The position numbers and the translations under genes were made by a program. From contig CBDBHZ010000011.1 in assembly GCA_965205905.1 (NCBI GenBank), positions 1 through 64,000 of the forward strand: a DNA stretch of 64,000 nucleotides. Reading direction: 5' to 3'. The DNA comes from JAHZMA01 sp965205905 (GTDB taxonomy: Bacteria; Pseudomonadota; Alphaproteobacteria; JABAAW01; JAHZMA01). Each line of letters starts with the position of its first letter. Positions within the stretch are counted from its first letter, which is position 1. The notes under the pieces were generated by a model. It saw nothing but the letters and a program-made list of their open reading frames with translations. It made no database searches and had not been told where the DNA came from. Positions 18,442 through 27,640 of this stretch are shown here, piece by piece.

Positions 18442-19824
18442 ATGTCTGTTTCTAATTCCAACGATACTTCTAACAATAATTATTGTCATTTGCAATTAAC
18501 GCGTGAGAGTTTACGTGGGCAGTTACCAATACCCGGTGATAAATCAATATCGCACCGTGCCATCATGCTTGCAGGCATCGCGCATGGCGTTAGTCATGTT
18601 GAGAATTTGCTTACTTCCGAAGATGTGTTTTCTACCATCACCGCCATGCAACAATTAGGTGCGGCTGTTACCGAATCAGCAAATGGCTTTACGATTCGTG
18701 GCGTGGGTGCGTTGGGGTTAAGCGCGCCCGATAATGTGATTGATATGGGCAATTCTGGCACATCGGTGCGGTTGCTGATGGGGTTGGTTGGCGCACATCC
18801 GTTTGAGGTATTTTTTACAGGCGATGAATCTTTGCGCAAACGCCCGATGGCGCGCATCACCACACCGCTTGCCAAAGGCGGCGTGCAGGCAAAATTACGT
18901 GAAGACCGCTATCTACCGCTTCACCTGAAAGGCGGTGCAGATAATCTGCCGATTCAGCATGAAAGCAAGGTGGCATCGGCACAGATAAAATCGGCATTGC
19001 TGCTATATGGCTTGAATGTGAATGGGCGCACAAGCGTGATTGAGCCAACCCTATCGCGCAACCATACCGAGATTATGTTGCAATCATTCGGTGCGGAAGT
19101 TTCTTCCACGCAACTGGCTGATGGCAGGTTTGAAAGCGCGGTGCAGGGCGTGCAGGAATTAAAGGCGACCGATATTCATGTGCCGGGTGATATTTCATCG
19201 GCAGCATTCCTGATAGTGGCGGCACTGATTGTGCCTGACAGCATGTTGACTCTCTCGCATGTGGGGTTAAATCCCACACGCACGGGCTTGCTTGAAGTGC
19301 TTCAAAAGATGGGTGCAGATATTGAGATTAAGCATCAGCGCGTGATGGGTGGCGAGCAAGTAGGCGATATTATTGTGAGGCATGGCGCGTTGCAGGCAAT
19401 TGATTTAGGCGCAGAGATTGCGCCCCGTATGATTGATGAATATCCGATTCTGGCGGTGGCGGCAAGTTTTGCCAAAGGGGTGAGCGTGATGCGCGGTTTA
19501 GGTGAGTTGAAAGTGAAAGAATCAAATCGGTTGCAAGCGATTTATGATGGCTTGCAGGCAATAGGGGTGGATTGTAACATTGGCGATGATTGGCTAGAAG
19601 TTACGGGCAGTAATGGCAAGAAATTACGCGGGCTAGGTAAAAGTGCGCCAGCGATTAAAACGCATCACGACCACCGTATCGCGATGAGTTTTTTATTGAT
19701 GGGGCTTGGTTGTAAACAGCCTGTATATATTGATGATACGGCATCGATTGCCACCAGCTTTCCAAATTTCTTTGGATTGTTGGCGCAGATTGGCGTTAAA
19801 ACAAGCGAGGGAGGAAGCGCATGA
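18442..19824 (+). CDS. aroA: 3-phosphoshikimate 1-carboxyvinyltransferase (EPSP synthase)
   Basis: 460 residues. PEP/shikimate-3-phosphate motifs are present: PGDKSISHRAIMLA near residue 31, MGNSGTSVRLLMG, ESNRLQAI and the late HDHRIAMSF. It catalyses the sixth shikimate-pathway step in the cytoplasm. Its stop overlaps the cmk start by 4 bp (ATGA). The aroA-cmk-rpsA order is conserved in proteobacteria. Confidence 0.96.
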   Translation: MSVSNSNDTSNNNYCHLQLTRESLRGQLPIPGDKSISHRAIMLAGIAHGVSHVENLLTSEDVFSTITAMQQLGAAVTESANGFTIRGVGALGLSAPDNVIDMGNSGTSVRLLMGLVGAHPFEVFFTGDESLRKRPMARITTPLAKGGVQAKLREDRYLPLHLKGGADNLPIQHESKVASAQIKSALLLYGLNVNGRTSVIEPTLSRNHTEIMLQSFGAEVSSTQLADGRFESAVQGVQELKATDIHVPGDISSAAFLIVAALIVPDSMLTLSHVGLNPTRTGLLEVLQKMGADIEIKHQRVMGGEQVGDIIVRHGALQAIDLGAEIAPRMIDEYPILAVAASFAKGVSVMRGLGELKVKESNRLQAIYDGLQAIGVDCNIGDDWLEVTGSNGKKLRGLGKSAPAIKTHHDHRIAMSFLLMGLGCKQPVYIDDTASIATSFPNFFGLLAQIGVKTSEGGSA

Positions 19825-20483
19825 TTATTGTGGCAGTTGATGGACCAGCCGCATCAGGCAAAGGCACATTGGCAAAAAAATTGGCAAGTGAATTAAATCT
19901 GATTCATTTGGATACGGGCAAATTATACCGCTATATCGCATGGCATTTACAGCAACATCAGCATGATGATATTGATTTAGGCGGGGTTGATTTTGAACAA
20001 TATGTGCAACACGCCATTGATGATATGGATTTATCAGCATTGAGCGATGAGGCGTTATTGCGTGAAGAGGTGGGTAAGTTTGCTTCAAAAATCTCGGCTG
20101 TGCCGTTTGTGCGTCAGCAATTGGTGCCATTGCAACGGAATCTAGCAAAAAATATCCCTGCCGATAAAAATGGTTTGGTGCTAGATGGGCGCGATATTGG
20201 CACAGTGATTTTTCCTGATGCCGATTATAAGTTTTTCTTAACAGCCGACCCTCAGATTCGGGCGCAAAGGCGGTATCAGGAATTAAAGGCAAAGGGTGAT
20301 TCTGTTACCTTGCAAGAAGTGAGTGAGGCGTTGCAAATCCGCGATGATAATGATAGTAAACGTGCATTGGCACCATTAAAGCCCGCCGATGATGCGATTC
20401 ATTTGGATAGTACCGATTTATCGATTGATGATATGACAAAGCAAGCCAAAAACCATATTATTGACAATGATTCAGCGAAATAA
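19821..20483 (+). CDS. cmk: Cytidylate kinase
   Basis: 220 residues with the P-loop DGPAASGKGTLAKKLA at residues 7-22, LDTGKLYRYIAW and LDGRDIGTVIFPDAD, all typical of Cmk. It phosphorylates CMP and dCMP. Translation is coupled to aroA by a 4-bp overlap. Confidence 0.95.
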   Translation: MIIVAVDGPAASGKGTLAKKLASELNLIHLDTGKLYRYIAWHLQQHQHDDIDLGGVDFEQYVQHAIDDMDLSALSDEALLREEVGKFASKISAVPFVRQQLVPLQRNLAKNIPADKNGLVLDGRDIGTVIFPDADYKFFLTADPQIRAQRRYQELKAKGDSVTLQEVSEALQIRDDNDSKRALAPLKPADDAIHLDSTDLSIDDMTKQAKNHIIDNDSAK

Positions 20484-20549
20484 TCGCTTATTTCTCTATT
20501 TTATACAAAAATAACATAAAATATCTAAAAAAACATTGCTGAAATGGAA

Positions 20550-20578
20550 TTGACACATTATAATCGCGATTATTTTAT
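20550..20578 (+). promoter_or_regulatory. Possible rpsA promoter
   Basis: A perfect TTGACA lies at 20550-20555; the AT-rich TTTTAT at 20573-20578 is 17 bp downstream, with TATTTT at 20571 as an alternative. This is 55 bp before the rpsA start, in the gap after cmk. The -10 is weak, so the call is tentative. Confidence 0.4.
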
Positions 20579-20632
20579 TGTGTCATCCATAATGGTTGAG
20601 CAAAATTTATTGTGTTGAATAAGGATTATTAT

Positions 20633-22327
20633 ATGTCAGCAAGCGAATCATTTGCAGAAATCTTTGAAGAAACCAGTGCCAGTCAGCTACTGCTAGGCGA
20701 AGTGGTGCGGGGTATAGTAACAGGCGTTGAAAACGAATCAGTTATTATTGATGTTGGGCTGAAATCGGAAGGGCGTATTTCGTTAAAAGAATTTATCTTT
20801 TCTGATGAAAAAAGCGATATGCAAGTCGGTGAAGAGGTGAATGTATTCATTGACCGTATGGAAAATCGCGAGGGCGAGATTGTGCTTTCGCGTGAAAAAG
20901 CCCGCCGTCAAGAAGCATGGGAGCATTTGGAAGGTTATTATCAGCGTGGTGAGCGCGTAACGGGCACGATTCATGGGCGCGTTAAGGCTGGCTTCACGGT
21001 TAATATTCAAGGCACGATTGCATTTCTGCCGGGTTCGCAAGTTGATGTGCGCCCTGTGCGCGATATTGCGCCATTGATGGAACAATCGCAACCGTTTCAA
21101 ATCCTGAAAATGGATAGGGTTCGCAATAATATTGTGGTCTCGCGCCGTGCGGTGCTGGAAGAAACCCGTGCCGAGAAGAAAACCGAATTGTTAAGCAATA
21201 TGGAAGAAGGTTCGGTGCATACGGGCATTGTTAAGAATATCACCAATTATGGCGCATTTATTGATTTAGGCGGCATTGATGGCTTGTTGCATATCACCGA
21301 TATTAGCTGGCGCAGGATTAATTCGCCTGCCGATGTGTTAAAAGTAGGTGGCAGTGTGCAGGTGAAAATTATCCGCTTTAATAAAGAAACGCAACGCGTA
21401 TCATTAGGCATGAAACAGCTTGAAGGCGACCCATGGGAAAATGTTGAAGATAAATATCCGATTGGTGTAAAAATCAAAGGCCGTGTTACCAATGTTACCG
21501 ATTATGGTGCGTTTATCGAGCTTGATTCGGGACTTGAGGGGTTGGTGCATATTTCTGAGATGAGCTGGACTAAGAAAAGCACAAATCCAAATAAATTATT
21601 CTCCACTTCTGAAGAAATTGAAGTGATGGTGCTAGAAATTGACCGTGAAAAAAGACGGATTGCGCTTGGCGTGAAGCAATGTATCGAAAATCCATGGCAG
21701 AGTTTTGCTGATAAGCATCAAATTGGTGATGTGATTGAGGGCGAAATCCATAATGTTACCGAATTTGGTATTTTCATCGGCTTGCCCGGTAATATTGATG
21801 GCATGGTTCATGCCTCTGATATTTCATGGGATAAAGAAGAAACCGATGCGATTGAAGCTTATAATGATAAGAAGAAAGAAGTGATTCAGGTCAAAATTCT
21901 GGATATTGATGTTGAAAAAGCGCGTGTGGGATTAGGCATTAAGCAATTGCTTGAAGACCCGTTGGCTGGGCAAGAAGATAATATCAAAAAAGGCGAAGTT
22001 GTTACATGCCGTGTTACTGGCAACAGTGATGGCGGGGTTACGGTGGCGTTTGGCGATACTGATATGCCGGGCTTTATCAAACGTTCCGAATTAGGGCGCG
22101 AGAAGAAAGACCAAAACCCAGAACGGTTTGCGGTTGATGAAAAAGTAGATGCCAAAATCATCGGGTTTGATAAGAAAAATCGCAGAGCAATGCTTTCTAT
22201 TAAAGCATACGAGATTGAAGATGAGCAACAAGCCATTGAAAATTATGGTTCATCAGATTCAGGTGCCACATTGGGTGATATTCTAGGCAATAGTTTGCGC
22301 GAAAAACAAAAAAAGAATAGTGAATAA
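20633..22327 (+). CDS. rpsA: 30S ribosomal protein S1
   Basis: 564 residues from the ATG at 20633, chosen because AAGGA lies 8 bp upstream; an in-frame GTG at 20612 has no such site. Six S1 repeats can be followed, beginning near GIVTGVENESVIID, GTIHGRVKAGFTVN, GIVKNITNYGAFIDL, GRVTNVTDYGAFIEL, GEIHNVTEFGIFIGL and CRVTGNSDGGVTVAF. The third and fourth are the best conserved, as usual for RNA binding. It bridges mRNA to the 30S subunit. In place of the ihfB gene often found downstream, a sugar-nucleotide operon starts 40 bp later. Confidence 0.96.
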   Translation: MSASESFAEIFEETSASQLLLGEVVRGIVTGVENESVIIDVGLKSEGRISLKEFIFSDEKSDMQVGEEVNVFIDRMENREGEIVLSREKARRQEAWEHLEGYYQRGERVTGTIHGRVKAGFTVNIQGTIAFLPGSQVDVRPVRDIAPLMEQSQPFQILKMDRVRNNIVVSRRAVLEETRAEKKTELLSNMEEGSVHTGIVKNITNYGAFIDLGGIDGLLHITDISWRRINSPADVLKVGGSVQVKIIRFNKETQRVSLGMKQLEGDPWENVEDKYPIGVKIKGRVTNVTDYGAFIELDSGLEGLVHISEMSWTKKSTNPNKLFSTSEEIEVMVLEIDREKRRIALGVKQCIENPWQSFADKHQIGDVIEGEIHNVTEFGIFIGLPGNIDGMVHASDISWDKEETDAIEAYNDKKKEVIQVKILDIDVEKARVGLGIKQLLEDPLAGQEDNIKKGEVVTCRVTGNSDGGVTVAFGDTDMPGFIKRSELGREKKDQNPERFAVDEKVDAKIIGFDKKNRRAMLSIKAYEIEDEQQAIENYGSSDSGATLGDILGNSLREKQKKNSE

Positions 22328-22367
22328 TATATTTTTGCCCTAAAACATAAATGATAAGAGGGTGATG

Positions 22368-23201
22368 ATGGGAACGCATCATAAAAAATATAAAGGTATT
22401 TTATTGGCAGGTGGGCATGGCACACGGCTTTACCCTATCACAAAATTTTCATGCAAGCAGTTGCTGCCAATTTATGATAAACCGCTGATTTATTACGCGC
22501 TGACATTATTATTATTGGCAAAAATTGAAGAAATACTGATTATTAGCACACCTACCAGCCTGCCTATCATTGAAAAAATTCTTGGTGATGGCAGTCAATA
22601 TGGTGTAAAAATCACTTATCAGGTGCAGGCTGAACCCAAAGGCATCGCGCAAGCATTTTTATTAGCAGAAGAATTTTTGGCAGGCAGCCCCTGCATGATG
22701 GTGCTAGGCGATAATATCATTAATAAATCAGGAATGATTGATTTTTTTAAGAATGCGATGCAAAATAATGATGGCGCAACAATTTTTGGCTTTCCCGTGC
22801 GTGACCCGCAAAGGTTTGGTATTGTTGAATTAGACGCGAACAATAAAATATTAAGCGTGGAAGAAAAACCGCAAAATCCTAAATCAAATATTGCGGCGAT
22901 TGGACTTTATCTTTACGATGAAACAGTTGTAGAAAAAGCAAAAAGCCTTACCCCCAGTGTGCGTGGCGAGCTTGAAATCACCGATTTAAATTCGCTTTAT
23001 TTGAGAGAAAACAGGCTTCATTGCCAAACTTTATCGCGTGGTGATTTTTGGGTAGATGCGGGCACTTTTGATAGTATGAATGATGCTTCAAATTATATTC
23101 GCTTGCAACAAAAATACACCAATCTTGCGATTGGAGCGCCAGCGGAGGCGGCGTATTCTGCTGGTTTTATCACACAAGAAAAGATGCAAAAGCAAATCTA
23201 A
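22368..23201 (+). CDS. rmlA: Glucose-1-phosphate thymidylyltransferase
   Basis: About 277 residues from ATG 22368, which has AAGAGGG five bases upstream; ATG 22365 is possible. The nucleotidyltransferase signature GILLAGGHGTRLYPIT is followed by PIYDKPLIYY, VLGDNI, EEKPQNPKSN and GDFWVDAGTFDSM. It makes dTDP-glucose from glucose-1-phosphate and dTTP. It opens the glycan operon, with 2 bp to the next gene. rmlC and rmlD are absent, so L-rhamnose is not the product here. Confidence 0.93.
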   Translation: MGTHHKKYKGILLAGGHGTRLYPITKFSCKQLLPIYDKPLIYYALTLLLLAKIEEILIISTPTSLPIIEKILGDGSQYGVKITYQVQAEPKGIAQAFLLAEEFLAGSPCMMVLGDNIINKSGMIDFFKNAMQNNDGATIFGFPVRDPQRFGIVELDANNKILSVEEKPQNPKSNIAAIGLYLYDETVVEKAKSLTPSVRGELEITDLNSLYLRENRLHCQTLSRGDFWVDAGTFDSMNDASNYIRLQQKYTNLAIGAPAEAAYSAGFITQEKMQKQI

Positions 23202-23203
23202 TC

Positions 23204-24739
23204 ATGCGTGATTTATCTGATATAACAGTGCCGACATTGGTTGATTTGCAGAAAATTGATGGACCAAATGATACATGCCTGATTGTTGCCCAAAGCGGTA
23301 AAGAAATACCATTTTATGTAAGGCGCAATTATTTTGTGGTAACTGGGGATAAAGCGCAATCGCGTGGCGCCCATGCCCATAAAAAATTATGGCAGTTGAT
23401 GATGGTGTCGCATGGCGAGGCACAGATTAATTTTGAAGGCGCAACAGGTAAGCACCAATTCACATTGGATAATTGCCAGCAGGGCATTATTGTGCCGCCC
23501 GGTTTTTGGCGTGATATTATCATGCAGCCAGAATCGGTGCTATCAGTGCTGGCATCTGATGAATATAATGAACAAGATTACATTCGCGACTATGATGAAT
23601 TTCAGCAATGGTTGGCGCGGGAACAAACAATCACCCATGTACCATTTCTTGCGCTTGATAGATGCCATGAAAATCTGCGTCTGCCGATTGAAAAGGCTTT
23701 GATGCAGGAATTAAGCAAGAATGACTTTATCAAAGGCGATGCTGTTTGCGAATTTGAGCAAAATTTTGCGCGCTATTGCAATGTAAAACATGCGATTGGG
23801 TGCGGTAATGGGTTTGATGCACTTTATCTGGCGTTACGCGCACAAGGCATTGGTGAAAATGATGAGGTGATTGTGCCTGCCAATTCGTTTGTTGCTACCG
23901 CATTAGCGGTTGAACATTGTGGCGCAAAATCGGTGTTTATTGATTGCGATAATCAAAGTTATGGGCTGGATATTGAACAGCTAGAACAAGCGATAACGCC
24001 TAACAGCAAAGCGATTATTGCGGTGCATCTTTACGGAGTTCCATTAGATATGGATAGGGTGATGGCTATCGCAGATAAGCATCATTTATTTGTGCTTGAA
24101 GATGCGGCACAGGCGCATGGTTCGGATTATAAGGGCAGAAGAGTTGGGTCGCTCGGGTCTGCCGCCGCGTTTAGCTTTTACCCTACCAAAAATTTAGGCG
24201 CGCTTGGCGATGCGGGTGCGGTGGTAACTGATGATGATGAATTGGCACGGAACATCAGGCTGTTGGGCAATTATGGCAGTGAGGTAAAATATCAATATCA
24301 GCAGGCAGGGATTAATTCGCGAATGGATTCGATACAAGCGGCGGTGCTTGATATTAAACTCGGGCTTTTAGATGAGTGGAATCACAAGCGCCGCTTGCTG
24401 GCAGAAATTTATCACAATGAATTGGCGTCATGTGATGGGCTGCATTTGCCCATCATTGCCCCACATGTAACGCCCGTATGGCATTTATACCCTATCAGGC
24501 TGAAGCAGACAGGCACAGAAATACGAGAGGCATTTTTAAACCATTTACAACAAAATAATATTGGTTATGGGCTACATTATCCCGTGCCGATTCATCAAAC
24601 TGCCGCTTATAACAGACGGCAGCGCTTCCCTAACACTGAAAATTTGGCAGTGAGTGAAGTATCGTTACCGATGTCGCCTTTTCTCACCAAAAATGAAATC
24701 CTCCATGTTTGCAAAATTATTAGAAAGTTTTACCAATGA
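23204..24739 (+). CDS. Fused dTDP-4-keto-6-deoxyglucose isomerase (FdtA/QdtA-like) and PLP aminotransferase (FdtB/QdtB-like)
   Basis: 511 residues in two domains. Residues 1-140 are a WxcM/FdtA-type cupin with the His pair in RGAHAHKKLWQ (57 and 59). From about residue 155 follows a DegT/DnrJ/EryC1 aminotransferase with GCGNGFDALYLAL, HLYGVPLDMD, LEDAAQAHG and the PLP lysine in SFYPTKNLGALGD (Lys329). In the dTDP-Fuc3N and dTDP-Qui3N pathways these are separate enzymes acting in turn: the cupin moves the keto group from C4 to C3 and the aminotransferase aminates C3. The fusion would channel the intermediate. Fuc3N versus Qui3N cannot be told from this sequence. The stop overlaps the next start (ATGA). 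Confidence 0.88.
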   Translation: MRDLSDITVPTLVDLQKIDGPNDTCLIVAQSGKEIPFYVRRNYFVVTGDKAQSRGAHAHKKLWQLMMVSHGEAQINFEGATGKHQFTLDNCQQGIIVPPGFWRDIIMQPESVLSVLASDEYNEQDYIRDYDEFQQWLAREQTITHVPFLALDRCHENLRLPIEKALMQELSKNDFIKGDAVCEFEQNFARYCNVKHAIGCGNGFDALYLALRAQGIGENDEVIVPANSFVATALAVEHCGAKSVFIDCDNQSYGLDIEQLEQAITPNSKAIIAVHLYGVPLDMDRVMAIADKHHLFVLEDAAQAHGSDYKGRRVGSLGSAAAFSFYPTKNLGALGDAGAVVTDDDELARNIRLLGNYGSEVKYQYQQAGINSRMDSIQAAVLDIKLGLLDEWNHKRRLLAEIYHNELASCDGLHLPIIAPHVTPVWHLYPIRLKQTGTEIREAFLNHLQQNNIGYGLHYPVPIHQTAAYNRRQRFPNTENLAVSEVSLPMSPFLTKNEILHVCKIIRKFYQ

Positions 24740-26535
24740 GCAATAGAGCAGAAAAAGCAGTATTTTTGGTAACAGGCGGTGCGGGTTTTATCGGCAGTCA
24801 TTTTGTTGATGCTGCGATACAAAACGGGCATAAAGTGATTGTGTTAGATAAATTAACCTATGCGGGCAATCGTGATAATTTACGCTCGGCGGAAAAAACT
24901 GGCAATCTCATCTTTGTTGAGGGTGATATTTGCGATGCAAAATTGTTGGCAACATTGCTATCACAGCATCAGATTGATGCGGTGTTTCATCTGGCGGCAG
25001 AAAGCCATGTTGATAATTCTATTGCGGGCGCGGATATATTTATCCAAACCAATATTGTCGGCACGCATATTTTACTGCAAACCTGCCAGCATTATTGGGA
25101 GGGCTTGCCCAAAGATAATAAATTTCGCTTTATCCATGTTTCTACCGATGAAGTGTTTGGCACATTAACAGAAACCGAAGCGGCTTTTACGGAAAACTCA
25201 CCCTATCGCCCGAATTCACCCTATTCGGCATCAAAAGCCAGCAGTGATTTATTGGTGCGGTCATGGGTGCATAGCTATCAATTTCCTGCGATTATTACAA
25301 ATTGTTCTAACAATTATGGCACGCGGCAACATGGTGAGAAATTGATACCCACCATCATCAGAAATGCGCTACAGGGCAAACCGATACCGATTTATGGCGA
25401 TGGCAGAAATATCCGCGATTGGCTGTATGTAAAAGACCATTGCGCGGGGTTATATCTTGCCTATCAAAAAGGCGTGGTTGGTGAAAGCTATTGTTTTGGT
25501 GGTAATAATGAATGGCGCAATATTGAATTGGCAAAGAAAATTTGTGGATTGTTAGATGAAATTGCACCGAAAGAAACAGCATATCATCAGCAAATCGCGT
25601 TTGTTGAAGACCGAAAAGGGCATGATTGGCGCTATGCGATTGATAGCACAAAGGCGAAGCAAAGTTTAGGGTTTGTTGCCAACAATAGCCATGATACGCA
25701 TTTGCGCGAGATGGTGGAATTTTATTGTGAGCATCAGCAAAAGCAAGTGAATGATGTTGATGAAGATTTATCTAAAACAAAAACACTGGATTTTCAGACA
25801 ACAAAATTTAGTTATGAGACACATCAAGAATTAGCAAAAAACCCTCATTTAAGTGGACATGAGCGCGTTGGGTTTCCGAACCATTATCGCGAAGGGCGTG
25901 ATGGTTTTATTGTTGAAGATATTACCTCTAAATTAAAATTTACCGATAATCAATATGGGACATTATTAGATATTGGTTGTGGTGCCAGTTCGGTCACTAA
26001 TTTATTGTTAGAACAATGCCATCAATATAATATTGATGCTGTGTTGAATGATTCACCTGAAATGCTTGCAAATATTGATAGCAAACGGGAATGTAAAAAA
26101 ATTGCGGGTAAGTTTCCGCTGGTGTTTGATGAATGTATGAAACAGGCACCGCAAGGCTATGATATGATTTTATCGTATAGTGTGCTACAGCTAGTGCATG
26201 GTTCAGGCGGTAATATTTTTGATTTTTTAGATGCCATTATGGCGGCGTTAAAAACGGGGGGCATTGCATTATTGGGCGATATTCCTAATCACAGTAAGCG
26301 GAAAAGATTTTTTTCTACCGAAGCAGGCATTGCGTTTCATCAATCATATACCAAAACCAATGAGATACCGATTATGCAACATTATCAAATAGAGCGCGGT
26401 AATATTAGCGATGGCATGTTACAAGCATTGGTATCATATGCCCATGCGGCGGGGTGCGATGCTTATATTTTACCACAGGCGAAAAATCTACCTTTTGCCA
26501 ATAGACGCGATGATTTAATGATACAAAAATTATAA
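24736..26535 (+). CDS. rmlB: dTDP-glucose 4,6-dehydratase fused to a SAM methyltransferase
   Basis: 599 residues. Residues 1-330 are RmlB: NAD motif GGAGFIGSHFVDA, VSTDEVFGTL with the catalytic Asp/Glu, and the YSASK motif. After a charged linker (about 335-350) comes a class I methyltransferase domain with motif I LLDIGCGASSV near residue 410 and a C-terminal region GGIALLGDIPNHSKRK. RmlB alone is about 340-360 residues, so about 250 residues are extra. The dehydratase makes the 4-keto-6-deoxy sugar used by the preceding fused enzyme. The methyltransferase would methylate the sugar or the finished glycan; its target is unknown. One continuous frame crosses the junction. Confidence 0.88.
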   Translation: MSNRAEKAVFLVTGGAGFIGSHFVDAAIQNGHKVIVLDKLTYAGNRDNLRSAEKTGNLIFVEGDICDAKLLATLLSQHQIDAVFHLAAESHVDNSIAGADIFIQTNIVGTHILLQTCQHYWEGLPKDNKFRFIHVSTDEVFGTLTETEAAFTENSPYRPNSPYSASKASSDLLVRSWVHSYQFPAIITNCSNNYGTRQHGEKLIPTIIRNALQGKPIPIYGDGRNIRDWLYVKDHCAGLYLAYQKGVVGESYCFGGNNEWRNIELAKKICGLLDEIAPKETAYHQQIAFVEDRKGHDWRYAIDSTKAKQSLGFVANNSHDTHLREMVEFYCEHQQKQVNDVDEDLSKTKTLDFQTTKFSYETHQELAKNPHLSGHERVGFPNHYREGRDGFIVEDITSKLKFTDNQYGTLLDIGCGASSVTNLLLEQCHQYNIDAVLNDSPEMLANIDSKRECKKIAGKFPLVFDECMKQAPQGYDMILSYSVLQLVHGSGGNIFDFLDAIMAALKTGGIALLGDIPNHSKRKRFFSTEAGIAFHQSYTKTNEIPIMQHYQIERGNISDGMLQALVSYAHAAGCDAYILPQAKNLPFANRRDDLMIQKL

Positions 26536-26559
26536 TGATAGCAGATTGAAAAATTAACA

Positions 26560-27531
26560 ATGATTGAATTAATTTCTTATCAAAAATCCCATCAAAATGT
26601 TTGGGATAAAATAATTGCCGATGCGGATAATTTTCATTTCATGTTTTACCGCGATTATATGGAGTATCATTCGGATAGATTTGATGATGCGTCTTATCTG
26701 GTGATGGATGACGAAAAAGTGATAGCCGTTATTGCAGGCACAATTCAAGATGGAATTTGGCATAGCCATGCGGGGTTAACCTTTGGCGGACTGGTTTTAG
26801 ATGCTAGAAAAAGCAGAATTGATAATTACATTAAGATTTATCAGGCATTATGGAAAAAATTATCTGCGCTGAATATTGAGTCTGCCATCATTAAACCTAT
26901 GCCATTTATTTATTATCGCAATCCATGTGAAGCAGATTTATATGTGTTAGGGCAAGAAAATATTGAGGCACATTATATGGAAGTCACAACATCTATCAAT
27001 CTCAATCAGTCCAAATATAATGTATCAACATTGCGATTGCGCGGTAAAAAAAAGGCGATTAAAAATAATGTAACAATTCATGAAAGTTCAGACAATCAAA
27101 TTTCTTGGCAAACTTCGTGGCAAACTTTTTGGCAAATTATTGAACAAAAATTGGATGATAAGTATCAGACGAAACCAACCCATAATGTAGATGAAATGAT
27201 TAAATTGCAAAAATTATTTCCTGATAATATTAAATTATATGTGGCGATAGATGATAAAGGTAATATGTTGGCAGGCATTGTGTTATTTATCACAGATATG
27301 GTTTTTCATACACAATATATTGCTGCTAGCGATGTTGGTTTGCAATTAGGCGCGTTGGATTTATTGATTTTTGATGTTATTGAACAGGCAAAAAAACAGC
27401 AAAAAAGCTTTTTTGATTTTGGCATTTCCACAGAACAAAAAGGTAGCTTATTAAATGATAAATTAGCGTTTTTTAAGGAAGGTTTTGGTGGGCGCTCGGT
27501 GATACACCATACCATAAAAATTAAATTATAA
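26560..27531 (+). CDS. GNAT/FemAB-like acyltransferase of the glycan operon
   Basis: 323 residues. The segments FHFMFYRDYMEYHSDRFDD, SHAGLTFGGLVL, the basic LRLRGKKKAIKNN, and FDFGISTEQKGSLLNDKLAFFKEGFGG fit the FemAB/GNAT group found in polysaccharide clusters. Its probable job is N-acylation of the 3-amino group made two genes upstream, in place of the usual FdtC/QdtC acetyltransferase; this is inferred from position. It starts 24 bp after rmlB. Confidence 0.72.
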   Translation: MIELISYQKSHQNVWDKIIADADNFHFMFYRDYMEYHSDRFDDASYLVMDDEKVIAVIAGTIQDGIWHSHAGLTFGGLVLDARKSRIDNYIKIYQALWKKLSALNIESAIIKPMPFIYYRNPCEADLYVLGQENIEAHYMEVTTSINLNQSKYNVSTLRLRGKKKAIKNNVTIHESSDNQISWQTSWQTFWQIIEQKLDDKYQTKPTHNVDEMIKLQKLFPDNIKLYVAIDDKGNMLAGIVLFITDMVFHTQYIAASDVGLQLGALDLLIFDVIEQAKKQQKSFFDFGISTEQKGSLLNDKLAFFKEGFGGRSVIHHTIKIKL

Positions 27532-27582
27532 TTCTGTTGTAGAACGGCATATATTTTTCAAGTTAAAAACATAATATCGCTA

Positions 27583-27609
27583 TTGTATTTCATCATATTT
27601 TGCTATAAT
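27583..27609 (+). promoter_or_regulatory. Possible promoter for the ABC exporter gene
   Basis: A perfect TATAAT at 27604-27609 is preceded by TTGTAT at 27583-27588 (spacing 15 bp, short). The 109-bp gap here is the largest within the glycan gene run, consistent with an internal promoter. Confidence 0.35.
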
Positions 27610-27640
27610 GCCAAAATTAAACAATTAATAAGATAAGTCA

